Assembly: GCF_000143535.2 (NCBI RefSeq)
Contig: NC_037310.1
Span: 3,844,001 to 3,908,000, forward strand
DNA from: Botrytis cinerea B05.10
Taxonomy: Eukaryota; Ascomycota; Leotiomycetes; Helotiales; Sclerotiniaceae
Direction of reading: 5' to 3'
Length of the DNA: 64,000 bases
In this document: positions 46,059 to 58,440 of the stretch, piece after piece
Position numbering within the stretch: position 1 is the first letter of the stretch
Layout of the letters: every line of letters starts with the position of its first letter
Program-made: the position numbers and the translations under genes
The notes under the pieces: generated by a model
What the model saw: only the letters and a program-made list of their open reading frames with translations
The model's database searches: none
Told to the model about the DNA's origin: nothing

Positions 46059-48225
46059 TTTGATAGTGATGGGATTAGATAGAGTTATAATAGTGAAATA
46101 AAAACAAAACACGACAGAAAAATGAATCTCTCATATAATTACCTGGAAGTAGGAAGCGAAGTTGAAATTTGTCATCTAATGGTACTGACGTAGAACTTGT
46201 GCACTCTTTTCCACTTTAGGAATGTAGATACGATGAAGTACAATAGATAACTATTGGTCAGTACCAATTATACCCAAAGACTAACACCAAACAAGACTTT
46301 CCCTAGAATAGGAAGGATGGCAACTGTCACCATTTATTTGCTCAGGGTCATCGCGCGCCAAAAACTCTCGGAACATGCTGTGTACACACGTAATTCTTCG
46401 AATACGCGAAGAAATGTTGCTAAGTCCAGGCACAACAATCGAGAGTGTTGTCTCGAGAAAATTTGAGCACGCCGATATTTTCTGAAATGTTCTCTCGCGT
46501 GAGAAATCGCTCTTTCATGACCTGGTTGAAGGCGCTGGTAGTGGGAGCTGAAAGACCCCGCATTTAGTGTGAAATTTGGTCTTACACAATGGGGACCCCC
46601 GTGATACTTTTCAGCCCTGTCAGTGAAGGAGTAGATTGACTTTCTTAGTTAAAAGAAAGCGTGTCAACCGTGTAGCTATTTGCGTGCTAGAACCATGGAT
46701 TGAATTCTATGAGACCTCGAGTGCAGCAATTAGGAGCTGTGAAAAAGCGTTAGTGAGATACCGCCTTACCTTAATCTTAGCTTCTATTTGGGAGATTATA
46801 GTATTAACTCTCGGCATGTCAAGTAAACTTCCCTGGCGTCGAGAGTTTTGTGCATAGGCCGACTCCGTTCGTCCCACCCATTCCACGTGTGTTGGCGGAA
46901 CATGCTTACTCCGACGCCCAGATCACAAAGTACACGAAATAAGGAGAAGGTCTTGAGTTTGGGGCATATTTATCGTGATTGGAGGTGTTGCGGTTTTCCT
47001 GATAGAGAAATCTGAACCATTCAAGCTCGTATCGTGCCGTAGTTCAAAGTCGGCGAGTCGTTGATGGTCAATGCCAGGGCTCAACAGTAGGTGTGCGAAT
47101 TTGTAATGCTCTTTCCTGAATGCAAAAACTCACAGGCAATTAAAGTAATCTAGATGCTGTTTGATTTTGATAAAGTTCTAATCTGATTGCGTAGTATAAA
47201 GTAAATATTCCCATATAGTCTTAAACTATTTGAGGTAATGGGTTGAAAGCTATTCTCAAATCCGAGTTTCTTGTTGTCTCACGAATCCGTGAATCCAATG
47301 GTGGCTGGCTTGGCGAGGGAGAGAACTGCAACTTAAGTATATTGTAAAAAGGCAATTAAGAAGAGTGCTCTTATTCACCAATGACCCGGCGAGTTGTGCT
47401 CTATAGAAATTTCGTGAGACGGTGTTTGTGTTTGCAGAAATACAATGACGGTGGCTTGGGGTGGGTACATACAGGCACCGCTGGTATCGGTAGTTGATCA
47501 CTCCAGAGTCGTATCAAGAAGTATGATAAGAAATGTAGTTCCCCGTCTTCTACTATGTACTTTTAATTCTTTTCCAGCCTCAAACATACTTTTGTCATTT
47601 CTTTGCTCCTCGAAGATTTGCGCCATCTCAATGAATTATATAAAAGTGGTGAGTCCGTGCCGTGTTTTTTATCAAATAGAAAATACGCTCGACGAACTTG
47701 CCCATGATTAGAGTTGGTGTTTGAACTATAAGCAGATCTGATCGGCGAAGGAAGGACCATATCGCAAAGCAACAATCAGCCACGAAAACGCAAAAGGACA
47801 TTGTGGCCGTCGAGATGAATGGTCAAGTAAATAATGTGTAGGTTAAAACATACCCGCAACATCTTCTTTGCATGCAAGTTCATATTGATGCTGCAACCAA
47901 ATATGGCAATTTACACTAATCACTAATTTCGGTCGATGAAATGATTGTGCCACAGCCCGCCTTCTAAATTCTTACTCTCACTCTCTCTCACAATATCAAA
48001 GCTCAATTGCCAGGTCATATCATATCATCTGATGGTATAACTCGTTGATCCCCCTACTCAGCTCTGAAGTCAGAAAACACTTAACACATATAATGCATCG
48101 AAGTTCCCCACTATCTAGGAAAGGTCTTTGTTGTAAGTTGATTGTTGTCAAATCAGGATTTCCACGCTGTAGTTGTGCAACTACGGTAAAGAAGCGAGAA
48201 ACACCAACAAACAAACCCCCTCACT
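46059..48225. other. Gene-poor spacer
   Basis: 2.2 kb with no supported gene. ORFs of 60-90 codons occur on both strands but lack ATG context, family marks or splice support. Confidence 0.5.
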
Positions 48226-49389
48226 ATGAAGTCGTTTACCGGTATTCTAGGCTTTTTGGGCCTTAAGAAAAGCTCGGAAGATTCAAGACCAACAGACTTC
48301 AAAAAAGCAAAACGCCCGCAAAAACAAGTTACATTCAATGATCTACCTAGGGATCAGCTTCCTCCCCCTCGTCTATTCGGTGAAGTTTTGACAGCGTCAG
48401 ACTTCAGAGTACAACCCGGTTTAAAATTGATACAGGAAGAAAACGAAGCAATTGGTGACGGGAATGGTAACAATGACGTAGCGATTACTTGTGCGGGTCG
48501 AGACTTGGATTTGAGAGAGAAAGAACATGAACAAAACTATTATCCACCATCTCAATCACGGATGAGTATACAATCTCCAAGATATCCACCTCAAGTTCAA
48601 CATAATAACGACATTAATAATTATCGCATCCGTCGTATACCATCGAATTATTCAATCAGTATATATTCTTCCGACGAACGCAGTTCTATCCGTAAAATGG
48701 AGGGTTTACGAAAGAGAGCTAAAACCCCGGTCTTCTTCATTGGCCAATTGGAAAAGAAAGCGATGGAACACGACTCTTCAGAATGGCTTGCCAACCAGTA
48801 TCAAAAAACATTACCGCGACGACGTATATCCTCTTCTTGGAATCTCGATCTACCTCTCATTCCGGTCAAGAGAACATTGAGGAAAATTAAATCTCAGGAG
48901 AGTCTTCGAGATCTTTGCAGACGTAACGCGACATCACCATCTGAAGCCTCGGATTGCGAAACTCTTGTTGGGTCTGACGGAAGAGGCTCACCACATAGTT
49001 CGATATTCAAAAGGGACGAGAAGGATCTCAAATTCGGGGTCGAGAACGTAGGGTCCCCAACATGCGAATCATTAGACAAGACATCTCTATCGGATCAGGA
49101 TATAAGCCTGCAGATTTGCTTGAATCTTCTAACAAGCAAGTTATCAACATCACTCCAACAAAACAATCATTCCACGGAACAAGAAAACAAAGCATCAAGC
49201 TTAGAAATCTTGCTTATGATTGAGGCTTACGAATCGATTCGAAAGGGTCTACGATCAAATTCACGTGATTTGCACGTGACATCAACGGCCGAGACAGCAC
49301 TTGATCAATGGATACAGGCTCTGTATACCATCTATGAAGATTGCCATGGTATTGATCGTAGAAGGGCCGCCTTGAGAAAACGCACATAG
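48226..49389 (+). CDS. Hypothetical basic, serine-rich protein
   Basis: A single-exon frame of 387 residues starting MKSFTGILGFLGLKKS at an ATG. I recognise no domain. It is rich in Ser, Arg and Lys with disordered stretches (NNDVAIT, NNDINNYRIRR). The C-terminal 80 residues look more ordered and helical (ISLQICLNLLTSKLSTS, EILLMIEAYESIRKGL, ALDQWIQALYTIYEDC). The length and the absence of stops make it a likely real gene, perhaps limited to close relatives. The function is unknown. Confidence 0.7.
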   Translation: MKSFTGILGFLGLKKSSEDSRPTDFKKAKRPQKQVTFNDLPRDQLPPPRLFGEVLTASDFRVQPGLKLIQEENEAIGDGNGNNDVAITCAGRDLDLREKEHEQNYYPPSQSRMSIQSPRYPPQVQHNNDINNYRIRRIPSNYSISIYSSDERSSIRKMEGLRKRAKTPVFFIGQLEKKAMEHDSSEWLANQYQKTLPRRRISSSWNLDLPLIPVKRTLRKIKSQESLRDLCRRNATSPSEASDCETLVGSDGRGSPHSSIFKRDEKDLKFGVENVGSPTCESLDKTSLSDQDISLQICLNLLTSKLSTSLQQNNHSTEQENKASSLEILLMIEAYESIRKGLRSNSRDLHVTSTAETALDQWIQALYTIYEDCHGIDRRRAALRKRT

Positions 49390-50456
49390 GATTCACTAAA
49401 ATCGCCGAAGCCAACTCGGATTTTGCTGAACATCAAAACGGGCGTGCTATAATAAAAGGGTTCGCCCATCCAAGTTCGGGCCTTATACTTCGGCTTGGAA
49501 TTAGAGGCGGATACGGTTCTATTGGAACTTTGATGGGTGTGAAAACATCAACACTCATTTTGAACGATCAATAATCGAAAGAAACTCGGCCAGGGCACGA
49601 CGACTTGGCCACGATAAGGGAAGGACGAGAAAGACCGATGCGATCATGCCTGTAGTAGCAGAATGCTCAGAGGCAATATATGCTTCTCTTTGAGGGAAAT
49701 ATTTGAGGGTGGACATAGGAACACGCTCTCGAGACCGGCCGATCAACTCCGCTTATGTAGTATTATGAAGAAAGAGTCAAGCTGACGAATAATTAAGATG
49801 GGGAAGATGATAAGAATCTCTGGGTAGAATCGAGGGTCAAAATCTAGATCGATGGGATACGAACTGCAGAGTTCGTGATGACGATAATGAGAGGTGAAAG
49901 ATCGAGGGAACAAATTCTTTGGCTCCACACCATGAATTTACGTATGGAGTATGATCGTAGAACGATTGCATGGCTAATGGGTGACGATTAATGATTTAAT
50001 GAATAATAAAATAATTGTTTCCCATGGTTTGCGTTCAATGTCTTCAAATTTAGCACTTCACTTTGAAAATTTGAGAGAATTTTACGGCGAAGAGGCAGGA
50101 TCACTGGCCGTTGAAGATATTTTGGCAAGTTGCCAGTTCATCTTTTCAATATTGGGCTATCTGGCAGGTATGCTTCGAGTACCTACAGCCCTTCTCAGTT
50201 CAGTACTCAGTTCAGTACTCAGTAATCTCGGGTTTGAAGTTGACTTTTAATCGTATATCACCAGCACATGTCATCATCATAAGTGTTCTACAGCCACATT
50301 CAAAGCAAACAAGTAATTTGTAAAATCAAAATTTTCATAAAACATTCTGGAAAACCATCAGAACAAAAGGGTATCTATCTATCTGAACTCCTCATCTCCC
50401 AACCCGCAAACTCCAGATCTCATATCTAGAAAGAAACAAAGCGTAAACCACTTCTT

Positions 50457-50518
50457 CCCATTAGAGCTGAATCCGCCTTAGGAGAGCCACTCCTAAGGCT
50501 TCCTGGCTCTCTCCGGGC
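50457..50518 (+). repeat. 62-bp dispersed hairpin repeat, copy 1
   Basis: From CCCATTAGAG to CCGGGC. The core is a perfect 9-bp stem, CCTTAGGAG / CTCCTAAGG, around AGCCA; an outer GAGCCA...TGGCTC pairing is also possible. A near-identical copy lies at 58002-58063. Confidence 0.85.
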
Positions 50519-51489
50519 TCTGACTATCTCGATCTCGCACTCTGTTTGTTCGTAACTCCCGCACCATGTAGCTCTCCATTCAATAGCAATAGCAACACGC
50601 TGCTTTTTATCGCCATCGACCACATCAAAATCTGTCCATACATCCAGAGCCCCACCACCGTAGAGGCACAATACAATAAAACACTACAAAATCCCAGAAA
50701 CTAAAAACTCAAAACACCCCCAATCATCTACTCGAGAATGTCCTCCACCCTCATCATACGGGAACTAACCTGGGTTCCTTCCCAAGCGTTGCAACACATA
50801 TGTGGGTTTTTGCGCACCCGAACCTAGGAAATAGAAATCAGACGCATCTGAGGCGGACGTGCCCCAAATGGAACTATCTACTGCGAACTATCTACTGCTG
50901 GTACATGCTTGCAATCTTTCATCTTTTTTTTTTTTTTGAGTTTTCTTTCCTCTGTCGTAGTTGTTTCCTTCAAGCATGACCTCTCAAGCTTGATCTCTCC
51001 TCTAGACAATGACTGGTCTGCAGCACGTGGTGGTTTCGTGGCAGAAAAGTTCATGTGGTCAGTTTAGGATGAAGAAACGCGGGAGTTGGTAGAGAGGCCT
51101 CAGCGATTGCTGATGAGGAGGAGAAGGAAGCGGAAGAGAAGAGAGAGGAGTGTTGAGGTATCGATACTGAGATCCATGTCTGTTGTAGTCGTCACTACTT
51201 GTCGATGTGGACATGAACCGGTGAGAATCGATGTGGTGGAGTTCGTGGAGGAAAGTTGGGTGGGTCGGGATCCAGGTGGGTATCAAGAACGTTTGAGTTG
51301 GAGGGAGAACTTGATAATAGACCGGCGAGAAAGGGCGCACTGATTTTTTTTTTTTTTTTGAAGATTTTCTCTTTTGAATTGTTTTTGTGATTGTTTTGTG
51401 AGTCTGTGGTACTTTTCGACACTAGTGATATGAACATGGTGTAACCGTTAATTTGTGGGACGCCGGTAGACCGAGGTGTGCAGTCCTTT

Positions 51490-51720
51490 TCAGGACGAAA
51501 TCGAATTGATGCAGAGGTACTTTACTAGATCGCTGCCGCTGGTAAAGGAAAAGATTTGAGATACGATCCTGTCCGGACGAAGTTGAGTGGGCGCGGGGGA
51601 ACAAAGGATCGCCACCGCTGTTATGAAAGTCGAAACTGAGATACGATCCTTGAAGGACGAAGCCGAAAAGATCCGAATGCTGCTGGGGGTACTTTACTAG
51701 ATCGCTACCGCAGTATGGAG
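51490..51720. repeat. Degenerate ~80-bp tandem repeats
   Basis: Blocks recur with a spacing of about 80 bp: GGACGAA at 51493, 51575 and 51655; GAGATACGATCCT at 51558 and 51638; and GATCGCTGCCGC-like at 51528, 51607 and 51700. TACTTTACTAGATCGCT occurs at 51518 and 51690. The pattern suggests an old tandem array; on the plus strand some units read as short helical segments (KDEAEKIRMLL). Confidence 0.6.
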
Positions 51721-52075
51721 AAACAAGGAAATCATTTTTGAGAAAGCAGAGGTTTTTCTCCTGAACTGTCTTTGTGAGATTCAGTCCGTGGCTCCGACAC
51801 CAGTGCCGGTACTGGTGGTGAGATATTGGTGGTGACATTGTTGAAACAAATGTCGTTGAGAGTTAGAAACCGAGGAGGAACTTGACAGTATTGCTGCAAG
51901 TGCGTGAGTGGGAAAGCTCCGGCGTTGTGAAGTTAAAAGCACTGGTGTTAAGATTTCTGAGGACTTCGAAAGATTAGTGGCCAAACAGAAATCAGTATGG
52001 ATGAAGGCGTAATGGCCATCGTGGACATTGTGAAAAGACAAATGTCGAAAGTTATTTGGTGATGGTGGTGATGTC

Positions 52076-52108
52076 GGTTATGGTGGTTATGGTGGTTATG
52101 GTGGTTAT
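52076..52108. repeat. GGTTATGGT minisatellite
   Basis: About four 9-bp units of GGTTATGGT in a row, preceded by related GGTGAT/GTC variants. Confidence 0.8.
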
Positions 52109-52358
52109 GGTGGATAGGCGTTGTTGCGAAAATCCAATATTCGTAATACACATCGCTGGCAAACGAGTGCATAAGCCGAAGTAAAATCGATATCGAGAAG
52201 GGTTACGAAGTCGAAGAATAAGTTAGGTGGCAAGGTTCCCCGTGGAAGATCTTTGGCGTCAAAATTCCAAGGGGTATTCATACCGATGAAAGCTGCATGA
52301 CCATATCAAGAAACTTGATTATATGTAGACGGAGTCATGTGGTCAGAGGACTCTCAAT

Positions 52359-52803
52359 ATGATTTCGCTACGACGAACGTACGAAGATCCTTCGAATAGA
52401 GAGATGGTTAGACCAGCCAACGGATGTCATGCTGGAGTTGGAGAATTTCCGGAAAAGTCTAGAACTGGGTTTGACCAAGGATCGAGAGCCAAGGGCCAAA
52501 GAAGACGAAGAGATAAGGTCGAGATGAAGAGAGGGAAGAGGTAAGCTTTTTTTTGGTGATTGTTTTCTGTTTTCAACTTTTTTTGAGTTTTTTTGTTTTC
52601 TTTGAGAACGCACCAAGTCATGGTGACAAGTAACATAGCAGTCGCTGCTGCCAATAGTAAAATTCCGAATGGACCTTTTCAGGCCTGAAATGCGTGAAGC
52701 CTCGCCGCAAAATTTTGATGTTGGGAATGAGTCGTACCGGGAAAACGATCTTAAACAAGACGAAGACACCAGAGAGAGGAGAGCATTTTACCAAAATGAG
52801 TAG
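52359..52803 (+). CDS. Possible small two-exon gene, function unknown
   Basis: Exon 52359-52540 ends at a GTAAGC donor and exon 52683-52803 starts after TTTTCAG; the two join in phase to 100 residues. The product is strongly charged, with RRRRDKVEMKRGKR near the junction and KQDEDTRERRAFYQNE at the end. The 142-nt intron is AT-rich. There is no family match, the sequence context is repeat-rich, and the opposite strand is also open, so this is tentative. Confidence 0.32.
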
Positions 52804-53064
52804 GATCTAGTGCGAAAGCGAGCCCAACCAGTATAAAGAGTCGATAGCGTCGAAGAGTGCAGGATCAAGAACAAAAGTCTCTTGTATGGAACCCATCGAG
52901 AACCCAATATCCACCAAGAGCGTTCCAAACTCAAGGCAGCGTAGTTCTTTCAGGTACAAGAGACCATCGTTCATTCATCGATGCATCTACGACGTCTGGA
53001 TGATTAAGAGGTGACGAGTATTGTAGATGGGTTGGTTGGTGGTTAGGCAGGCTGGGATATCGAC

Positions 53065-55839
53065 TTACTTCTCTCGACCAGCTGGCTCGTTCCCTTCAGC
53101 ATCATTCTCCTCGGGGGAGACGACGACAGAAGGACTGTTTGCCAATAAGGCTGGAACTCCGAATGAGTTTGTAGACCCAAAGCGGAAAGAAGATCCAATG
53201 GAGCTTCTGACACCAAAGGTTGTCGCAGCTCCAAATTGAACTGCAGCCCCAGAACGAGTGATGACAGTTGGGAGTGAGGGTGCTACTGGAGCGCCCTCAC
53301 TTACTGAAGATGGAGTTGAAGGAGCTGGCGCAGTGACAGCAGCCTGTGTTAAGAGAACGCTAGGGGATCCCCAGCCTGGATGTGCAGGTTTAAAATAACT
53401 GGACACATTTGGTGGAGCAGAAAAAGTCTCTTCAACTGCTTCAGCAGGATAAGGGAATTCCTGATGATCCTGTTGATTGTCATCCTCGGAATCCTCATAG
53501 TCAGGGAGATCTGGGATACCATTGTTTCCCGAAATGTCCCTCTGATTATCATCCTCGGAATCCTCATAGTCAGGGAGATCTGGGATACCATTGTTTCCCG
53601 AAATGTCCCTCTGATCGTCATCCTCTTCGTCCTCATAATCCTCATTGCCAGAGAGGGTCGTGGGGCCGATATACTGAGATTCATCACGTTCGTCGTCATC
53701 CTCATCGTCCTGTTTCTCAGAGAGGTATCGGGAATTTTCGGGTTGTGATTCATCCTGAGAATTGGTGACAGCTTCCGCCTCATTGGTGACAGCTTCCGCC
53801 TCATTGGTAACAGCTTCCGCTGGCTCATAAGAAGGGCTAGCAGGTTTGCGCTCTTCTCCATGATCTGATGCACCATATAGATCATCTATAGAAGCAGCAG
53901 GAGCAACAGATCTTTCACGAACAAATCCGGGATCTTCATTGGTAAGAACATGGACGCCACAGTGGTTGCATCTATTTCCATTGTAGCCACGGTCATGACT
54001 ACACTCCCATCTATATGAACCCCGAAATCCGACGAGAGCAGAAGCTGAACCAGACTGTTGAGTGCCAGTAAATACATCTTCTGGAGCTCCGAGTTGAGGA
54101 AGACTATCAGAGCTATCGTCATCGCTGTTGACGTCGTTGACGTCATAATTGTTGTTACCCTTGCTGCAAGGAGATGGTGTGCGATAACGACGAGAGCGAC
54201 CTTCCTGGTCACGTTTCTCATGACCATGATTTCCGTGAGACACGCCTCCTTGAGCTGAATCACTTGTTTCGATGCCAGGAACTACCCCACCTGCGGCAAA
54301 AGAACGACCCATACTCTGGAAAGAATCGCTCAGCAACTTATTCTTTGCTGTTTCGATCTTAAGAAGCTCCCTGGTTAGTTCGAGATCTTCTTGATCTTGA
54401 GTTTCTTCCGGAACTTTTTTGTTAAGAACATTGACGGCGATCCTATACCCCTCAACGACGTCCTCGAGTTTCTGGACTTCGGCCTTAAATTTCTGAGCGA
54501 CGGTCCGGATTTGATTGAAATTGATCTGATGCTTGTTAACGCTGTCCACGAGCTCATCGTTTCTTTTGTTTAGTTGCTTGTTGTCGTCCTTTAAAAAGCG
54601 AACCAGTTTAGTAAGACGTTGTACTTCTTGGCTGATACGTGGATGTTCTTCAGCAAGTTGGATGAAGTTGTTTCTCTCAAGTCTGAGCTTATGATTCGAC
54701 TCTAAAAGGCCTTTCATACTCTCTCTGATTTTGTCGTTTTCAGCGCGGGACGCCGCTTCCTGTTTCTCAATAGCCTTGATTCGTTCTTTCATCTCAGCAA
54801 ACTTGATAGCAATCTCGTCGCACCTGCAGGTATTGGTTGTGCCGATCTTTGGAGGGTCAAGTTCCTCCTTAGCAACCTCGAGGTCGCTAGAAGAAAAATC
54901 CTGAGGCGCAGCAGGAAGATGGACTTCTGCCTCCGTGGCAGCCAAAGGGCCTGTAAGATCCGCAGCGGAGTGGGGTGTAAGCTGATCGACGACACTCTCA
55001 TTATCGGCTTGGCCAGCTGTAACAGTGACCGCAGAAATCGGAGCCTTTGCCGTGACACCGTTTTCTTCGCCGACCAAAACTGGAGCGGCAGCCGTGCTTT
55101 CGACTGGCTTTGGAGAGGGTGTAGAAGTTGATGATCCAGCATCAAGTTCCTCCTTGGGAGCACCACCAGCAGTGCCAAATACTGGTGTGTCTTCAAGACC
55201 AAGGACTACCCTCTCCACTTGAGGGTAATAAGTCGTGGCAGCCAAATCAGATTGACCACTTGCTGGATTGAAACGACGGGAATCACTCCTCTCAACCCGT
55301 GCTCGCTTCATCGGCTCAGAAGGTTGTTCGCCAACGCCTTCGCCACCGCTGATAGTCTTTGCGCTTCTCTTCCTCTTGGAAGGAGAGAGCGGCTCCAAAG
55401 TTGGAACCATGGCATCGGAAAGCTACAGATTTGGAGTTAGCAAGTGTCATGGTGGAATCGGAAGTATGTGATCAAGTAAAACAATGCCAGGACAACATCT
55501 TGTAGTATGGTGCGCTGGATAAAAAAATGTTTCAAAATCAAAATGAAAACTTGAAGTTTCAGAAACAAAGAATGTTCACATTGATGAAATGTGAAATGGG
55601 GTTCAAGGTAGGGGAACATTATCGGCTATCAAAAAACATGAAATTGGTAAACAGATAGAACTTACTGCATTGTTACCACCAGATGGTAGTTGCCCGCTAT
55701 TAGCTGGAGCTTTCTTGCCAGGTGAACGCATATTTGCGACCGGTGCAACATTTTTGGAGATACTTGACGCGGAGGAGGCTTGGTCTTGATCTGCCGATGT
55801 CTTCTTGACAGGAGACTTTGATCTCGTGATTGGCGGCAT
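53065..55839 (-). CDS. Hypothetical coiled-coil protein with acidic tandem repeats
   Basis: Exon 1 55839-55666 (MPPITRSKSPVKK) and exon 2 55422-53065 join in phase over a 243-nt intron to about 843 residues. After a Ser/Ala-rich N-terminus come basic patches (PSKRKR, KRARVER) that look like nuclear localisation signals. A long coiled coil follows, from about IAIKFAEMKERIKAIEKQ through LRLERNNF and LTKLVRFLKDDNKQLNKRNDEL to VAQKFKAEVQKLEDVVEGY. Then come a CNHCGVH cysteine motif, three AEAVTNE repeats and a 23-residue acidic repeat (DDNQRDISGNNGIPDLP...). The C-terminus is Ser/Thr/Phe-Gly rich. It is probably nuclear and the family is unknown. The stop codon overlaps a GTAAGT, so a further 3' exon is possible. 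Confidence 0.72.
53480..53640 (-). repeat. 69-bp in-frame tandem repeat
   Basis: Two full units begin at 53480 and 53549, with a partial one at 53618. Each encodes 23 acidic residues in the coiled-coil protein. The full units are nearly identical, so the expansion is recent. Confidence 0.9.
53761..53822 (-). repeat. 21-bp in-frame tandem repeat
   Basis: Three units of ATTGGTGACAGCTTCCGCCTC encode AEAVTNE on the minus strand. Confidence 0.9.
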
Positions 55840-58440
55840 GATTCGTGAGGAAGGTGGTTTAAGAGTTGATGGTAAAAAGAGGAAGGATTCGTAGATAAGG
55901 TTGTGGTTGGAGGTAAGTAATAAGGACTTTCGAGAGACGAAGTGCTTTCAAGAAGTTATTGGTAAAATTGTTGTTATGTGGTGTTGGGAAACACGTAAAG
56001 TAAAAAAAGACTTGGATGTGAATTGGACGTATGGAGAAGTCGTCTTTTTCAAGAGAGAAGAGTTTCCTTGTGGGAAAGTAAAAGAGAAGTAGTAAAAGAG
56101 TCAGAATGGGTAAAGTGCGATGTAATGTGGTACCAGCGAGATTGATTGAATGTTTGCGAGTAGTACGACGGTTTTCAAGTATGATTGATGCTTTGGATGG
56201 ATTCTGAAAATTTTGGATGTAAAGAGGATGGAGGTTGAGAAAAATTCTGAGAGAGAAGAGGATCCTTTTGTGCGCAAGAAAGTACTCGCTAATGAAACTT
56301 GATGAAAATTCTGATCGGCTTAGCGTTGGGAGTATTCAATTTTTGAGGCTTTTCATAATATATATTCACTTCAAAGAATCAATTCGCTTAGCGTTCTGCG
56401 GCAGTTTCCCAGCAAAACCTCAATACCTACGGAAGATCAAGTGCTCTAATATTGTTCTACTAACTTCAATTATGGTATCCATAGTAATGGGATGAATATT
56501 TATACCATAGGGAATACCTCAAACTGCTATTGAGAGGTTGTTTGACTCTTGGTGGCGGTGGAGGGGGAAGAGCTCAATAGAAAGTGAAAGGCGCGGAAAA
56601 TCCCGCTGTGTCTTTTATCTCGGGAAGAATCAAGAATGCAAGTATCTAATTCACTTGTGTGACTCAACAAGTTCTTTGTCACAGGAAATTGCATATCAAA
56701 ATGACGGCCATACTGTTGCCTAGCTCACAAGGTATGAGCACGTTTCCCAATGTCTCAATTTCTGTGGCTAATTAGAATCGAAAAGCGGGATACGATTTAC
56801 TCCGCCTTCAATTCTCACTATTAATTAGTAATAGAAAGTGAATGATACTTCGAACACTGATAGATGACACCAAGATACGAGTTCGGCCTCGTGGTATGTT
56901 GAAGTCACGAGGCTGGGGCCGTATTTTGAGAGAGGCACTGTGGTGATCAGATTTACACCATAATAGTGAAGTCATTGTAAGGAGGTGCCGTATTGAAGCT
57001 CCAGGTAGAATTGAAGAGGCATTCTATGAGATTTGGTTAGTGGGCAGGCTTAGAGAGCAACAAGATGAATGCCATTTTTCACGGCATAGGATAGATTTCT
57101 GGATATGAATCGAAATTGTAGACAAGATCTGATATGCAGCGAGTACTATATACAATTTCTGTCATCGGTGGTATTTCTATGACCGTGGACATTAAGAACG
57201 ATATACATGTAGAACCATACAAAAGTGACCAAAAAATTTCATGCCACAGCCATCATCATGAGCTTAGAATTGAGATCACAAACTTGGAGAATTATTCAAA
57301 ACATATGGAGTACCCTTCACTGCAGACTCATGCAGGTAGACTACAAACATCCACCCCCATTTGTGGTTACCAGTATGGATTCGAGGAAGCCACGCCTCTC
57401 AATCGTGGTAAATATCAACAGGAAGGTGAACGTGCAAGTGAAGGTATTTTAGACCGCAGACCTAGGAATTTGGCGTTGCGGGAAGTAATGTCGATTTGTG
57501 AAGCCGGAATATCGTAAATGTAGGTTAGAGTCGATGGGGCGTCTTAATCCCAATATAAGAGTCGAATGTGGCCATGAGAGAGGCAGAAGGATATCCACAG
57601 TCTCGAGGCATCGACCGGAACAGAGCCGACACAGAGAATGATGTGACAGGAAAATTGAGCTGTGAAACTTAGTGCGTCTTGAATCCAAGATATATGGGTA
57701 GTTGTATTGTTTGCGGTAGTATCGTGTGTACTAGATTTGAGGTCCAGAGATTGACCGGAACAAAGTACCAAGTAATAAGTGTGGTCTGGGATCAAGGACA
57801 AGATATAGAGTCTGAAGGTGCTTTGAGTTTTGTCAGGACGTCTCCGTTCAAAGCTCAAAGGCATCCAAAGATTCAATACGAGTCAATGTGATCGATTGTG
57901 CGGTAGGTAGTTGTGTATTCTTGGTGGTGAGTCTTTTCGAATAGCTTGTCAATATTGAGCTTTCGGCAGACGGAAATCGGAAATTCGAAATCATTCAGCT
58001 GCCCATTAGAGCTGAATCCACCTTAGGAGAGCCACTCCTAAGGCTTCCTGGCTCCCTCTGGGCAACTTGAAATCTTCCTCGTAATCGATGACCTTGCTTC
58101 GTTGCTCGGGCGGTTCATGGTATGTTATAGACATGTTGATCGAATGGATAATCTAACGCCTGCGGATATCCTCAAGTTAGGTGCTGCGACCTTTACAAGG
58201 AAGTCTATGACAAGATTTGGTAACTGACTATGATTTGAAAAGACAGCTAAGGAGATTCCTCGATTGGACCAGGAAAAAGAGGTCTCTCAGGTGTGTCCCA
58301 CAAGCGACAATTAGACTCGTACGTGTTGGACGGATCCGGTGACTGAGGGGTCACCGAAGGTGTGACGTATCGAAAAGGAACGGAAGAGCCGGTTCTCTGA
58401 ATTTGTCATAATATCAGCAAAAGAAAAACAGAAGTGGCCT
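55840..58440. other. Spacer with promoter of the coiled-coil gene
   Basis: 2.6 kb without a supported gene. A 127-codon ATG frame at 57134-57517 is not convincing. The second hairpin repeat lies at 58002-58063. The 5' leader motif GATGGTAAAAAGAGGAAG (about 55869-55886) recurs upstream of the next coiled-coil gene. Confidence 0.5.
58002..58063 (+). repeat. 62-bp dispersed hairpin repeat, copy 2
   Basis: Same orientation as 50457-50518 with about four differences (for example CCACC for CCGCC, CCCTCT for CTCTCC). The stem CCTTAGGAG / CTCCTAAGG is intact (58021-58029 and 58035-58043). The flanking sequences are unrelated. Confidence 0.85.

Larger units (their letters stand above)
49390..52358. 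other. Gene-poor spacer with hairpin and degenerate repeats
   Basis: No confident gene. It holds a tandem CAGTTCAGTACT pair near 50199-50222, the 62-bp hairpin repeat (50457-50518), poly-T tracts at 50927-50938 and 51343-51359, three degenerate units of about 80 bp (51490-51720), a duplicated GACATTGT...AATGTC module (51836 and 52024) and a GGTTATGGT minisatellite (52076-52108). Confidence 0.55.

Noticed and set aside
49981..50250. 89-codon ORF near the hairpin repeat
   Set aside because: Begins with GTG, no ATG near its start, and its C-terminal part is a translated tandem repeat.
51422..51838. 138-codon minus-strand ORF
   Set aside because: It translates the degenerate 80-bp repeat field; repeated, stop-free by composition, with no family mark.
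57134..57517. 127-codon ATG ORF
   Set aside because: Lacks domain, splice or compositional support; judged a chance ORF, though not excluded.
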